Shown here: positions 53,708-62,396 of the stretch, piece after piece
How the letters are laid out: each line of letters starts with the position of its first letter
Position numbering within the stretch: the stretch's first letter is position 1
Assembly: GCA_028283725.1 (NCBI GenBank)
Contig: JAPWKC010000004.1
Span: 1,550,001-1,614,000, forward strand
DNA from: Neorhizobium sp.
GTDB lineage: Bacteria > Pseudomonadota > Alphaproteobacteria > Rhizobiales > Rhizobiaceae
DNA: 64,000 bases
Reading direction: 5' to 3'
Translations under genes and position numbers: made by a program
Notes under the pieces: model-generated
Database searches by the model: none
Told to the model about the DNA's origin: nothing
The model's input: only the letters and a program-made list of their open reading frames with translations

Positions 53708-55315
53708 ATGCCCCAAGATATGAGCCCGGACGACAGAAACCCGCAAGAGCAGATCCAGCAGGACAGGACGCCGATCGAACTTTCGGGACAGCCGATCGGC
53801 TTTGCCGAACTCTTTCTGATCGGGCGGGGAGAGGCCGCCGTGTCGGCCGATCCCGATGGTCTTCAACGGGTGCGTGCCGCCCGTGCCGTGGTGGAACAGG
53901 CGATTGCCGACGGCGAGCCAGTCTATGGCGCAACCACAGGCGTCGGCGCGATGAAGGATGTCGCGTGGTCGAGCGAAGATCTCGACGCCTTCAATCTCGG
54001 CCTCGTGCGCGCCCACCATTTCGGCACCGGCGACCCGTTTCCGCTCTCCGTCGTGCGCAATGCGATGGCGATGCGCGTCAATACGGCGCTGACGGGTTAT
54101 GTCGGCTGCTCGACCGAACTGGTGCAGGCCTATCTCGACCTTCTTTCCGCCGATCTCATTCCCGTGGTGCGACGCACCGGCTCGATCGGCTGTGCCGATA
54201 TCGGCCTGATGGGACAGATCGGTGCCGTCTTGACCGGCGTCGGCGAAGCCGTCTACCGGGGCGAGCGCCTGCCCGCCGCCGAGGCCTTCGAGAAAGCGGG
54301 CCTCAAACCCAGCCGCATGGCGCCGCGCGACAGCCTTGCCTCGCTCAGCGTCAATTCGGTGAGCTTTGCGGCGGCGGCCGAAGCGACGCGGGATGCGGCG
54401 GCGGCCCTGCGCACGCTGCTTGCAACGGGACTTGCCGCGTCTGGCGCGATGGGCGCCTCGCGCGATCCGTGGATCGCCGTCACCCATGTGGGCACGCCGC
54501 GCGAGGCGATGATCGGCAAATGGCTCTGCACGGCATCCGAGGGATGGGACTGGCCGACGGGCACGCATGTACAGGACCCGCTCAGCCTGCGCATGGTCGC
54601 GCAGGTCTTCGGTGCCGTCTTCGAAAGCGTGCTGACGGCCGGCCACAAGGTGCTGGCCGCCACCGGCCGCAGCGACGACAATCCGGTGGTTGCCGATGGC
54701 CGGGTGCTGACGTCGGGTGGATCTCTTCCGCTCGACGTGACCGTGCTTCTGGAATCGGCCTCGCTTTGCATGGCGCATGCGGCGCGCAACGCGTTCAACC
54801 GCTGCGTTCTTCTGGGCAACGGCCAGCGGCGCAACCTGCCGGTCAATCTGGTGCCGGAAGGGGCGATCGCCACCGGTTTCGGGCCGATCATCAAGCTGGC
54901 CGGCGAGATCTTTTCCCGCGTCCTGTCGATGACCAATCCCGTCTCCGCCCAATCGCTTGTCGTTGCCGGCGGGATGGAGGACGAGGCCGCCTTCCTGCCG
55001 CTCGTCATCGAGCGTTTCGACCGGCAGACGCGGGCGCTGAAGCGGCTGGCGGCGCTCGAAGCGCTGCTTGCGGCGCAGGCGATGGATATCCATGGCGATC
55101 AACCCGGTGGGGCCGTGAAGCTCGTCTATGACGTGGTGCGCCGGCATGCGACATTCTACCGGGTCGACCGGCCACTTTCCGCCGAGGTGGAGGCGATCGA
55201 GGACGAGCTTGCCTCCGACGCGTTTCTCACCGACCTGATCGCGCTGTCGCCGATCCACGCGATCGACGGGTTTTTCGCACTCGGCGGGCTCGGCATGCAG
55301 GGCGTTGCCCGCTGA
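53708..55315 (+). CDS. Aromatic amino acid lyase-like (HAL/PAL superfamily) protein with altered MIO site
   Basis: The 535-residue protein has the superfamily fold and several conserved stretches: VYGATTGVGAMKD (the loop tyrosine at about 73), QDPLSLRMVAQVFG and SDDNPVV. The MIO-forming sequence normally reads GSxGASGDLxPL; here it reads GSIGCADIGLMGQIG, with Cys162-Ala163-Asp164 in place of Ala-Ser-Gly, so the usual electrophilic prosthetic group should not form. Function is therefore uncertain. The ATG at 53708, with GAGGA nearby, is chosen over 53657. It follows ubiB by 76 bases. Confidence 0.8.
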   Translation: MPQDMSPDDRNPQEQIQQDRTPIELSGQPIGFAELFLIGRGEAAVSADPDGLQRVRAARAVVEQAIADGEPVYGATTGVGAMKDVAWSSEDLDAFNLGLVRAHHFGTGDPFPLSVVRNAMAMRVNTALTGYVGCSTELVQAYLDLLSADLIPVVRRTGSIGCADIGLMGQIGAVLTGVGEAVYRGERLPAAEAFEKAGLKPSRMAPRDSLASLSVNSVSFAAAAEATRDAAAALRTLLATGLAASGAMGASRDPWIAVTHVGTPREAMIGKWLCTASEGWDWPTGTHVQDPLSLRMVAQVFGAVFESVLTAGHKVLAATGRSDDNPVVADGRVLTSGGSLPLDVTVLLESASLCMAHAARNAFNRCVLLGNGQRRNLPVNLVPEGAIATGFGPIIKLAGEIFSRVLSMTNPVSAQSLVVAGGMEDEAAFLPLVIERFDRQTRALKRLAALEALLAAQAMDIHGDQPGGAVKLVYDVVRRHATFYRVDRPLSAEVEAIEDELASDAFLTDLIALSPIHAIDGFFALGGLGMQGVAR

Positions 55316-55462
55316 AACGCGCGAATGTGGGGGCGTAAAGGCCCGATTGATCGCTCCGCGTGGCAAAGGCCACCGCGCAACCTTCGGTCGGCCTTCATTC
55401 CGCTGTATTTTCATCTACCGTTAAGGAATTCATTCCTGCAACGTCGATCATCCGGAGAGTTC

Positions 55463-56983
55463 ATGGCGCTTGGGGCTTCGCAACGCTTATCTGACGGCAT
55501 TGCCGCCGTCGAAACCATGACGCGTTTCGCGCTCGCCGTTCTGGCGCTCGCCTCCGGCGTCTATACGTATCTCGGGGCACGCACGATCCTCGACGGATCG
55601 CCGACGGCGGTGTTCTTTGCGGCGATCATCTATTCGGCTTCGGTCTCGGTCGGCATCTACGCCTTCTGGTCCTATATGGCGCGCTTCTTTCCGCATGTGA
55701 CGACGCGGACCGGGCGCGGCGCGATGCTGGCCGTGATGGCCTGCGGGGCGGCGATGATCATCGCCATGTCGAGCTGGCTGAATGCGGCAGCGCTTGCCGG
55801 TTCGGCCGCCGTCGAGCAGCATCTGTCGGAAACCGTCGAAGGATACACGCAGGACCTCGACCGGGCACACCAGAACGCGCTTTCGGCCCAGGGCCTGCTG
55901 CCGGATATCCAGCGTGCCGGCCAGCGCTTTGCCGAGCTTGCCGGCGTCGAGCGGCAATCCGGCGCACTCACCGGCACGACCGGGTCGGGCAGCGTCGTGC
56001 AGCTTCTGAGCCAGATGTCGGCGCAGATGAAAGATCTCGAAAAGAGTATCAACGCCTCGCGCGAAACGACGGACGACCTGTTCCAGCAGGGCCAGAAACG
56101 GCTTGCGGCGATGCGCACGCTGATCAGCGCGCCAGGCGCGATCGAGCCGCGTGCCGACCAGTTTTCGAGCGAAGCCGTGGCCCTGACCGGGATCATGACC
56201 TCGCTTGCCCAGACCTCCGTCGCTCCCTCGATCCGCCGGGCAGCGGACGATCTGTCCGCCGGTTTCATCGCACCGGTTCCCGATGGCGCAGCGCCCGATC
56301 TCGTCAACCGGCAAAACCAGGTGATGGACACGGTACGCACCTCGGTTGCCGCGCAATCGAAGGCGCTGGCAAGGGCCGCAGACGACATTCTCTCGCGTCC
56401 GCCGGTTGCCGAACGGCGCTTCGTGCCGCTATCGCCGGCCGCCGCCGTTCTGCACTACGCGGCCGATTTCATTCCCGCCTGGGCGGGCGCCATCTCCATC
56501 GACCTTCTACCGGGTGTCATGGTCTTCATTCTGGCCGTCGTGCATGCGGCCATCCGCAGGCAGGACGAGAAATTGCCGTTTGCCGACCGGATCACTGCCG
56601 GCGAATTGCTGAGAGCGCTCGAGGTGCAGCGGGCGATTGCCGCGAATGGCCTGACGGTCGAACAGGCTGCGGCCATTCAGGCCGAGACGAGCGCCGGGGC
56701 AAGGGCGATTGCCGACAGCGAAGCGCAGCGACAGGTGGCCGAAGACACGGCTCTCGCGGAGCTTCGACGCGAAGACACCGGCGGGCAGAATGCCGATCAC
56801 CACCAGCCGCATGATCTCCGGGCCGGTCGTCTGGAGGGTGATGGCGGCAGCGGCGCCGCCAACACCCATGTCGACGAGGCAACCGACCACAACGCCTCCG
56901 GCGACAGGCTTCAGGACGAACCGAACAACATCACCAGTCTCGACCGGAAATCCCGCCGGGATCGCTCGCACGAGGACCGCTGA
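55463..56983 (+). CDS. Membrane protein with periplasmic helical domain, unknown function
   Basis: The 506-residue protein has three hydrophobic segments near residues 19-40, 50-72 and 94-115, a long helical Ala/Gln/Ser-rich region (about 118-335, including MSAQMKDLEKSINASRETTD, likely coiled coil), another hydrophobic segment near 355-385 (FIPAWAGAISIDLLPGVMVF) and a hydrophilic C-terminal tail rich in Asp, His and Arg. I do not recognise a family. The ATG at 55463, with GGAGAG upstream, is chosen. Its TGA overlaps the start of the ClpP-like gene (TGATG), so the two are coupled. Confidence 0.75.
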   Translation: MALGASQRLSDGIAAVETMTRFALAVLALASGVYTYLGARTILDGSPTAVFFAAIIYSASVSVGIYAFWSYMARFFPHVTTRTGRGAMLAVMACGAAMIIAMSSWLNAAALAGSAAVEQHLSETVEGYTQDLDRAHQNALSAQGLLPDIQRAGQRFAELAGVERQSGALTGTTGSGSVVQLLSQMSAQMKDLEKSINASRETTDDLFQQGQKRLAAMRTLISAPGAIEPRADQFSSEAVALTGIMTSLAQTSVAPSIRRAADDLSAGFIAPVPDGAAPDLVNRQNQVMDTVRTSVAAQSKALARAADDILSRPPVAERRFVPLSPAAAVLHYAADFIPAWAGAISIDLLPGVMVFILAVVHAAIRRQDEKLPFADRITAGELLRALEVQRAIAANGLTVEQAAAIQAETSAGARAIADSEAQRQVAEDTALAELRREDTGGQNADHHQPHDLRAGRLEGDGGSGAANTHVDEATDHNASGDRLQDEPNNITSLDRKSRRDRSHEDR

Positions 56984-57960
56984 TGGGCGAGGCTTTTGGC
57001 GCACGGCAGGCGGATGGGCCGAGAGCAGCGGCGAGCCGTGGGGCGATGCCCGTCGTCAGCCCGGTGGTGCAGAAAGAAGAGCGGCGCTCACTCATCCGCC
57101 GGCTGGCGGCAATCGACGACGGCCAGATCATGCGGGTGGCCTTCTATGCGCTTCTGTCGGCCGCCGTCGTCTTCATCGGGCTCGACATGCGCGAGATGAT
57201 CACCCGCAACGACGGGCTGCCCGCCTATGATCCGCTGCATGGCGACCCCGCCATCCTGCCGCCGGCTCTGACCAGAGGCGTGCCCGATCAGCCGCCGATC
57301 GATCCGGCGACAAAGCCCGACGTGCTGCGTCAGCCGATCCGCTTCACGCTGGAAAAAGGCGGCGTGATGAAGGCCGAGGGAGCGATCGATCCCGGTGCCG
57401 CCGACAGGTTCAAGGCCGAGCTCGACCAGCGCGGCGAATATGTGAAGACGATCTCGCTCGACAGTCCCGGCGGCTCCGTCAGCGACGCGATCGCGATGTC
57501 GGCGCTGATCCGCGAGCGGAAGCTCGACACGATCGTGGCCACGCGGGCGCTCTGCGCCTCCTCCTGCCCGATCATCTTGTCCGGTGGCGTCAAACGGGTG
57601 GCGCAGAAGGATGCGATCATCGGCGTGCATCAGGTGTTCAGCGGCGGCGGGCCTCTCCCGAGCGCCGCCGAGGCGATGTCATCGGCCCAGACGACGACGG
57701 CGAGGATCGCCCGGCATCTCGACCTGATGGGGATCGCACCCGGCCTGTGGCTGAAGGCACTGGAAACGCCACCCGACCGGCTCTCCTATCTCACGGCGAA
57801 GGATATGGCGGATTTCCGGCTGACGACGCCTGTCGCGGCCACGACACCGGCACCTTTACCGACATCAGGTCAGGCGCCTGCCGGTGCTGCGGCGCCTGCC
57901 GCTCAGCCCGCCCCCGCGGCAAAGCCGGCCGTGGCTGCGCCCGTCCGGCGTAACGGCTGA
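56983..57960 (+). CDS. Membrane-anchored ClpP/crotonase-like protein (COG3904-like)
   Basis: The 325-residue protein has one membrane helix (residues 51-67), a Pro-rich stalk and a ClpP-fold domain (about 118-285): SLDSPGGSVSDAIAMSALI (residues 158-176), the nucleophile-region CASSCP (191-196) and GVHQVF with His216, which line up with the Ser and His of ClpP/SppA-type proteases. A Pro/Ala-rich tail follows. It is probably periplasmic. The substrate is unknown. The gene overlaps the preceding membrane gene and converges with the MFS gene. Confidence 0.8.
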   Translation: MGEAFGARQADGPRAAASRGAMPVVSPVVQKEERRSLIRRLAAIDDGQIMRVAFYALLSAAVVFIGLDMREMITRNDGLPAYDPLHGDPAILPPALTRGVPDQPPIDPATKPDVLRQPIRFTLEKGGVMKAEGAIDPGAADRFKAELDQRGEYVKTISLDSPGGSVSDAIAMSALIRERKLDTIVATRALCASSCPIILSGGVKRVAQKDAIIGVHQVFSGGGPLPSAAEAMSSAQTTTARIARHLDLMGIAPGLWLKALETPPDRLSYLTAKDMADFRLTTPVAATTPAPLPTSGQAPAGAAAPAAQPAPAAKPAVAAPVRRNG

Positions 57961-58007
57961 ACCGTCGCGGCGGTTAAGCCAGGCCGTTCGCCTCAGGGCC
58001 GTCGGTT

Positions 58008-59324
58008 TCAGGTCGGTATTTTCGAGAGGCGGCGGGCCTGAAGGCCGGCCGCAAGGCCGATCACCAGCAGCGTGCCGGTGAAGGCAACGACCGCCGGCCA
58101 GCCACCGGCGCTCCAGAAATGACCACCGATCGAGCCGGCGACGCTGGAGCCGAGATAATAGGCCAGAAGATAGAGCGCCGAAGCATGACCCTTGGTGCCG
58201 CGTGCCAGACGGCCGACAAGGGCGCTTGCGACCGAATGGGCGATGAAGAAGCCCGAGGTCAGGAGCACGATGCCGATGATGATCTGCGTCATGCCTGAGC
58301 CGAGCGTCAGAAGCACGCCGACCAGTTCCGCGGCAATGCCGATCGGCATGACGACGAACTGGCCGAAACGATCTCCCAGAAGGCCCGCGATCCATGAGCC
58401 GAAAATGCCAAAGACATAGACGGTGAAGATCAGGCCAAGCTCGGTCTGGCTCAGATTGTAGGGCGCTTCCACCAGACGGAAGCCGGCATAATTATAGATG
58501 GTGACGAAGGCGCCCATCAGCACGAAGCCGATGACGAAGAGATAGGGCAGCGCCGGCGCCTTCAGGTGGCCGATCCAGGCTTCCGCGTGATAGCGGATAT
58601 CCGACCTGCGCGGCGCAAAATTGCGCGATGGCGGCAGGAGCAGGAAGAAGCCGATGGCAGCGGCAACGCCGAGGCAGCCCATGCCGGCAAGCGCCGGGCG
58701 CCAGGAGAGATACTCGGCCAGAATGCCCGTCACGACCCGTCCCGCCATGCCGCCGAAGGCATTGCCGGCGATATAGAGGCCCATGGCACCGCCGAGGCTT
58801 TTCGGATCGATCTCTTCCGACAGATAGGCCATGGCAACCGCCGGCACCCCGCCGAGCAGGATGCCTTCCAGCGCCCGGATGACCAGCAGCATGTTCCAGT
58901 CCGGCATGACGGCGCAGGCGATGGTGCAGAGCGAGGCGCCGAGAAGCGAGCAGAACATCAGGCTGCGGCGGCCGAACCGTTCCGACACGATGGCGGCGCA
59001 GAAGATGGCGACCGCGAGAAAACCGGTCGAAAGCGACAGAGACAGCGAGCTTGCTGCAGGGCTGACGCCGAAATCTTGCGAAAAGATCGGCATCAGCGGC
59101 TGGACGCAATAGAGAAGCGCGAAGGTGGAAAAGCCGGACAGGAAGAAGGCGAAGCTGGCCTTGCGGAAGGCCGGCGTGCCCTTGACGAGAAAGCGCGGCG
59201 GCGACTGGCTGTCCATGTCGCCGGTTTCGATGGCGGGGGCGAATTCTTCCGTCTTGGCGAGGGGTGCCTGGGTGACGGATGTCTGGGTAACGGATGTCTG
59301 GGCGACGGATGCGGGGCTCGGCAT
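58008..59324 (-). CDS. MFS transporter (YnfM-like)
   Basis: The 438-residue protein has twelve predicted membrane helices, with the MFS loop ERFGRRSLMF between helices 2 and 3 and GLLGDRFGQFVVMPIG in the second half. It resembles YnfM/arabinose-efflux-type drug or metabolite exporters. The N-terminus before helix 1 contains a Thr/Gln/Ser/Val repeat (SVAQT, SVTQT, SVTQA) coded by three 15-bp units. It is divergent from a LysR regulator that probably controls it. Confidence 0.88.
   Translation of the reverse strand: MPSPASVAQTSVTQTSVTQAPLAKTEEFAPAIETGDMDSQSPPRFLVKGTPAFRKASFAFFLSGFSTFALLYCVQPLMPIFSQDFGVSPAASSLSLSLSTGFLAVAIFCAAIVSERFGRRSLMFCSLLGASLCTIACAVMPDWNMLLVIRALEGILLGGVPAVAMAYLSEEIDPKSLGGAMGLYIAGNAFGGMAGRVVTGILAEYLSWRPALAGMGCLGVAAAIGFFLLLPPSRNFAPRRSDIRYHAEAWIGHLKAPALPYLFVIGFVLMGAFVTIYNYAGFRLVEAPYNLSQTELGLIFTVYVFGIFGSWIAGLLGDRFGQFVVMPIGIAAELVGVLLTLGSGMTQIIIGIVLLTSGFFIAHSVASALVGRLARGTKGHASALYLLAYYLGSSVAGSIGGHFWSAGGWPAVVAFTGTLLVIGLAAGLQARRLSKIPT
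59266..59310. repeat. 15-bp tandem repeat within the MFS coding region
   Basis: Three units: gcctgggtgacggat, gtctgggtaacggat, gtctgggcgacggat. They code for the repeated five-residue motif near the N-terminus of the transporter. Confidence 0.85.
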
Positions 59325-59446
59325 GGGTGACGTTTTCGAGGCACCGCATCAGGGCGTCCCGAATTCCTTTTGTCTGATTTTTTCAAAACTGCGGGCCGCA
59401 TCACGTGCAGCGACACTGGAAGTGGTAGCCAAAGCGGCTCAATTTG

Positions 59447-59459
59447 TCCAATATATGGA
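59447..59459 (+). promoter_or_regulatory. Candidate LysR-type regulator binding box
   Basis: TCCAATATATGGA fits T-N11-A with dyad symmetry, the LysR-type box. It lies 32 bases before the lysR start in the 167-base gap between the divergent genes. Binding is inference. Confidence 0.4.
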
Positions 59460-59491
59460 ACAGCCGTTCTCAATAGCTTTTACAGATACCG

Positions 59492-60379
59492 ATGGAACTC
59501 AGACATATCCGTTATTTCCTTGCCGTCGCCGAGCAGGGCAATTTTACGCGGGCAGCGGGCAAGCTCGGCATCGGGCAACCGCCGCTCAGCCAGCAGATCC
59601 GCGACCTGGAAACCGAGGTCGGCACCGCCCTGTTCCACCGGGTGCCGCATGGCGCCGAACTGACGGCGGCGGGCGAAGCCTTTTTGCCGCAGGCCCGTGC
59701 CTCGCTTGCGGCGGCGGACGCAGCCAAGCTGTCGGCCCAGCGCGCTGCGCGCGGCGAGACCGGGCGGCTGGCGCTCGGCTTCACGGCCTCGGCCGCCTTC
59801 AACCCGGCGGTGACGGGCGCGATCCGCCGGTTTCGCAGCGCATGGCCGGAGGTGCAGCTGGCGCTCACCGAGATGAACAGCGACGGGCTGATGGTGAAGC
59901 TGATGCGCGGCGAGATCGATGCCGCCTTCATCCGCCCCGGTCTGGAAGACCCGAGCGCCGTGCGGATCAACCGGCTGGCGGACGAGCCGATGATGCTGGC
60001 GCTGCCGGCCAACCACGCGCTTGCCGGTACGCGACGGCCGCCGCTTGCGGCGATTGCCGGCGAGCCTTTCGTGCTTTTTCCGCGCACGGTGGGCCTCAGC
60101 CTCTATGACGATATCGTCCGCGGCTGCCGCGATGCGGGGTTCGAGCTGGTGGTGACGCAGGAGGCGCCGCAGATCCCCTCCGTCATCAATCTCGTTGCCG
60201 CAGGGCTCGGTGTCTCTATCGTGCCGGCCTCGATCGCCAAGATCGCCATGGAGGGCGTCGTCTACCGGGAGATTGATCACGGCGCGATCGAGGGGCCGCC
60301 ACTGATCGCACGGCTGGGGCTTGCCATCCTCAAGGGGCAGCGGTCGCCGATCGCGCTCAACCTGATGAGTTTGGTCTGA
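59492..60379 (+). CDS. LysR-family transcriptional regulator
   Basis: The 295-residue protein begins MELRHIRYFLAVAEQGNFTR, the LysR helix-turn-helix domain (AAGKLGIGQPPLSQQIRDLE), followed by a periplasmic-binding-like effector domain. The sequence is close to the BenM/CatM and related subgroup. The inducer is unknown; the divergent MFS gene is the likely target. Confidence 0.93.
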   Translation: MELRHIRYFLAVAEQGNFTRAAGKLGIGQPPLSQQIRDLETEVGTALFHRVPHGAELTAAGEAFLPQARASLAAADAAKLSAQRAARGETGRLALGFTASAAFNPAVTGAIRRFRSAWPEVQLALTEMNSDGLMVKLMRGEIDAAFIRPGLEDPSAVRINRLADEPMMLALPANHALAGTRRPPLAAIAGEPFVLFPRTVGLSLYDDIVRGCRDAGFELVVTQEAPQIPSVINLVAAGLGVSIVPASIAKIAMEGVVYREIDHGAIEGPPLIARLGLAILKGQRSPIALNLMSLV

Positions 60380-60388
60380 CGCGCGATG

Positions 60389-60805
60389 TCAGCTTTCCAC
60401 CTTGATCTCGCGTTCGCAAAAGGTGATGCGATTGCTGAACGGATCGGTGACGGAGACTTCCAGACCCCAGGGCGCCTGTTTAAGACCCGGCCGCATATAG
60501 GGATAGTTCTTCGCAATCAGTTCCGCATGCAGCGCCTTGACCCCGCGCATCGGCACGAAGACGCGAGCGCCCGGAGACGCATCGCCCGCATGCTCGGACA
60601 GATGCAACTGCATGCCGCTGCGCGACACCTGGCAATAAAGCGGCATGCCCGGCTCGAAACGATGTTCCCAATCGACCGTGAAACCCAGAAAGTCGCGGTA
60701 GAATTCCATGGCCTTTTCGACGGAGAAGATGCGGAAGATCGGTACCGCCGGTTCGATCTCGACGTTGCCGTCTGCCTGCGCGGTCGTTGCGTAAGTTTCG
60801 GCCAT
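60389..60805 (-). CDS. Glyoxalase/bleomycin-resistance fold protein
   Basis: The 138-residue VOC-fold protein contains VPIFRIFSVEKAMEFYRDFL, LYCQVSRSGMQLHLSEH and VSVTDPFSNRITFCE, typical of the glyoxalase-superfamily proteins that include bleomycin-binding proteins. It may bind or modify a small hydrophobic ligand; no substrate can be named. Its stop is ten bases from the lysR stop (convergent). Confidence 0.82.
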   Translation of the reverse strand: MAETYATTAQADGNVEIEPAVPIFRIFSVEKAMEFYRDFLGFTVDWEHRFEPGMPLYCQVSRSGMQLHLSEHAGDASPGARVFVPMRGVKALHAELIAKNYPYMRPGLKQAPWGLEVSVTDPFSNRITFCEREIKVES

Positions 60806-60951
60806 GGCCTTCCTCCCTGATCTGATGGTGGCGGCAAGCTAGAGGAAAGCGACGTGAAAATCGATTTCGATTTTCGCCTCAATGCTGTAGCGTCCGCTCC
60901 ACCTCCGGCAACCGACCCCATCATCACACGGCGGGGCATAAAGAGCAGGTC

Positions 60952-62184
60952 ATGACAGTTTCCGGCAAGCGCATTCTTCTGATCATTTCCGGCGGAATTG
61001 CCGCCTATAAGAGCCTCGACCTCATCCGCCGCCTGCGCGAGCGCGGCGCGGTGGTGAGGCCCGTCATGACCAAGGCGGCGCAGGAATTCATCACGCCGCT
61101 TGCCGTCGGCGCGCTGTCTGCTTCCCACGTCTATACCGAGCTGTTTTCGCGCGAGGACGAGCAGGATGTCGGCCATATCAGGCTGGCGCGCGACACCGAC
61201 CTCATCATCGTTGCGCCGGCGAGCGCCGACCTGATGGCAAAGATGGCGCATGGGCTTGCCGACGATCTTGCCAGCACGATCCTGCTTGCGACCGACCGGC
61301 CGGTTCTCGTGGCACCGGCGATGAACCCGAAAATGTGGGCGGCAGCGCCGACCACGCGCAATGTCGCGACGCTTTCAAGCGACGGTATCCGCTTCATCGG
61401 CCCGATGGCCGGCGAGATGGCGGAAAACAACGAGGCCGGTTTGGGGCGGATGGCCGAACCGCTGGAAATCGTCGCTGCCGCAGAAGCTCTTTTCGCCGGC
61501 ACCTCATCTGGCGATCGGCCGAAACCGCTTGCCGGCCGCACCGCGATCGTGACGTCGGGCCCGACGCATGAGCCGATCGACCCGGTGCGCTACATCGCCA
61601 ACCGCTCCTCCGGGCGGCAGGGCCATGCGATCGCGGCCGCTCTTGCAAAGCTCGGCGCAGACGTGACACTCGTCTCCGGACCGGTGGCGATTGCCGATCC
61701 TTCCGGCGTGACGACGGTGCATGTGGAACGCGCCGATGAGATGCTGGAAGCCGTCTCCGGCCTGTTGCCGGCCGATATCGCCGTGATGGTGGCGGCGGTT
61801 GCCGACTGGCGGGTGGCATCCTCTTCCGACCAGAAGATCAAGAAGCAGCCGGGCGAGGCGCCGGCTCCGATCCTTCTTACCGAAAATCCCGATATCCTGA
61901 AGACGGTGGGGCATCACGCACAGCGGCCCGGGCTTGTGGTCGGCTTTGCCGCCGAGACGCAGGATATCGAGAAAAACGGCCGTGCAAAACTTCAGCGCAA
62001 GGGTGCCGACATGATCGTCGCCAACGATGTCTCGCCGGAAACCGGGATCATGGGCGGCGTGCGCAACAGTGTGAAGATCATCAGCGCCGACGGCGTCGAC
62101 GCATGGCCGGATCTCGACAAGGACGAGGTGGCGACGCGGCTTGCAGCGCTGATTGCGGAGAGACTGGCGGCGAAGACGGCCTGA
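60952..62184 (+). CDS. coaBC: Bifunctional phosphopantothenoylcysteine decarboxylase / synthetase
   Basis: The 410-residue protein makes 4'-phosphopantetheine for coenzyme A. CoaC (1-190): flavoprotein motif LIISGGIAAYK, catalytic His75 in GHIRLARDTD, PAMNPKMW (122-129). In most CoaC proteins the active-site segment has ACGxxGxGRM; here it reads AENNEAGLGRM (157-167) with no cysteine. CoaB (190-410): VTSGPTHEPIDPVRYI and NRSSGRQGHA, and the clamp KIKKQPG. The length is normal. Confidence 0.95.
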   Translation: MTVSGKRILLIISGGIAAYKSLDLIRRLRERGAVVRPVMTKAAQEFITPLAVGALSASHVYTELFSREDEQDVGHIRLARDTDLIIVAPASADLMAKMAHGLADDLASTILLATDRPVLVAPAMNPKMWAAAPTTRNVATLSSDGIRFIGPMAGEMAENNEAGLGRMAEPLEIVAAAEALFAGTSSGDRPKPLAGRTAIVTSGPTHEPIDPVRYIANRSSGRQGHAIAAALAKLGADVTLVSGPVAIADPSGVTTVHVERADEMLEAVSGLLPADIAVMVAAVADWRVASSSDQKIKKQPGEAPAPILLTENPDILKTVGHHAQRPGLVVGFAAETQDIEKNGRAKLQRKGADMIVANDVSPETGIMGGVRNSVKIISADGVDAWPDLDKDEVATRLAALIAERLAAKTA

Positions 62185-62312
62185 GGCAATCACACGGACG
62201 CTGCACACCCGGCTTTCGGCCATGAAACGTAGGTGGGGACAGATGCTCGTGACAAGCCCGCGCATGACGAAGACAAGACGATCAGCATGGCGACAGCCAC
62301 CTGCCTGCCGTC

Positions 62313-62336
62313 ATCCTCGGGTTCGGCCCCGAGGAT
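62313..62336. repeat. Palindromic intergenic repeat between coaBC and the amidotransferase gene
   Basis: ATCCTCGGG (62313-62321) and CCCGAGGAT (62328-62336) are perfect 9-base arms with a 6-base loop. The surrounding text (gtcatcctcggg, gaggatctaacg) is a familiar dispersed repeat of rhizobia. It could also serve as a terminator for either convergent gene. Confidence 0.65.
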
Positions 62337-62396
62337 CTAACGCTTCAATGATAAGGAAAAATTCCGCACAGGCCCGTCTTTTGACGCTCACGCCGC

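Noticed and set aside
51901-53709. 602-codon minus-strand frame opposite ubiB
   Set aside because: A shadow of ubiB on the other strand; no recognised domain.
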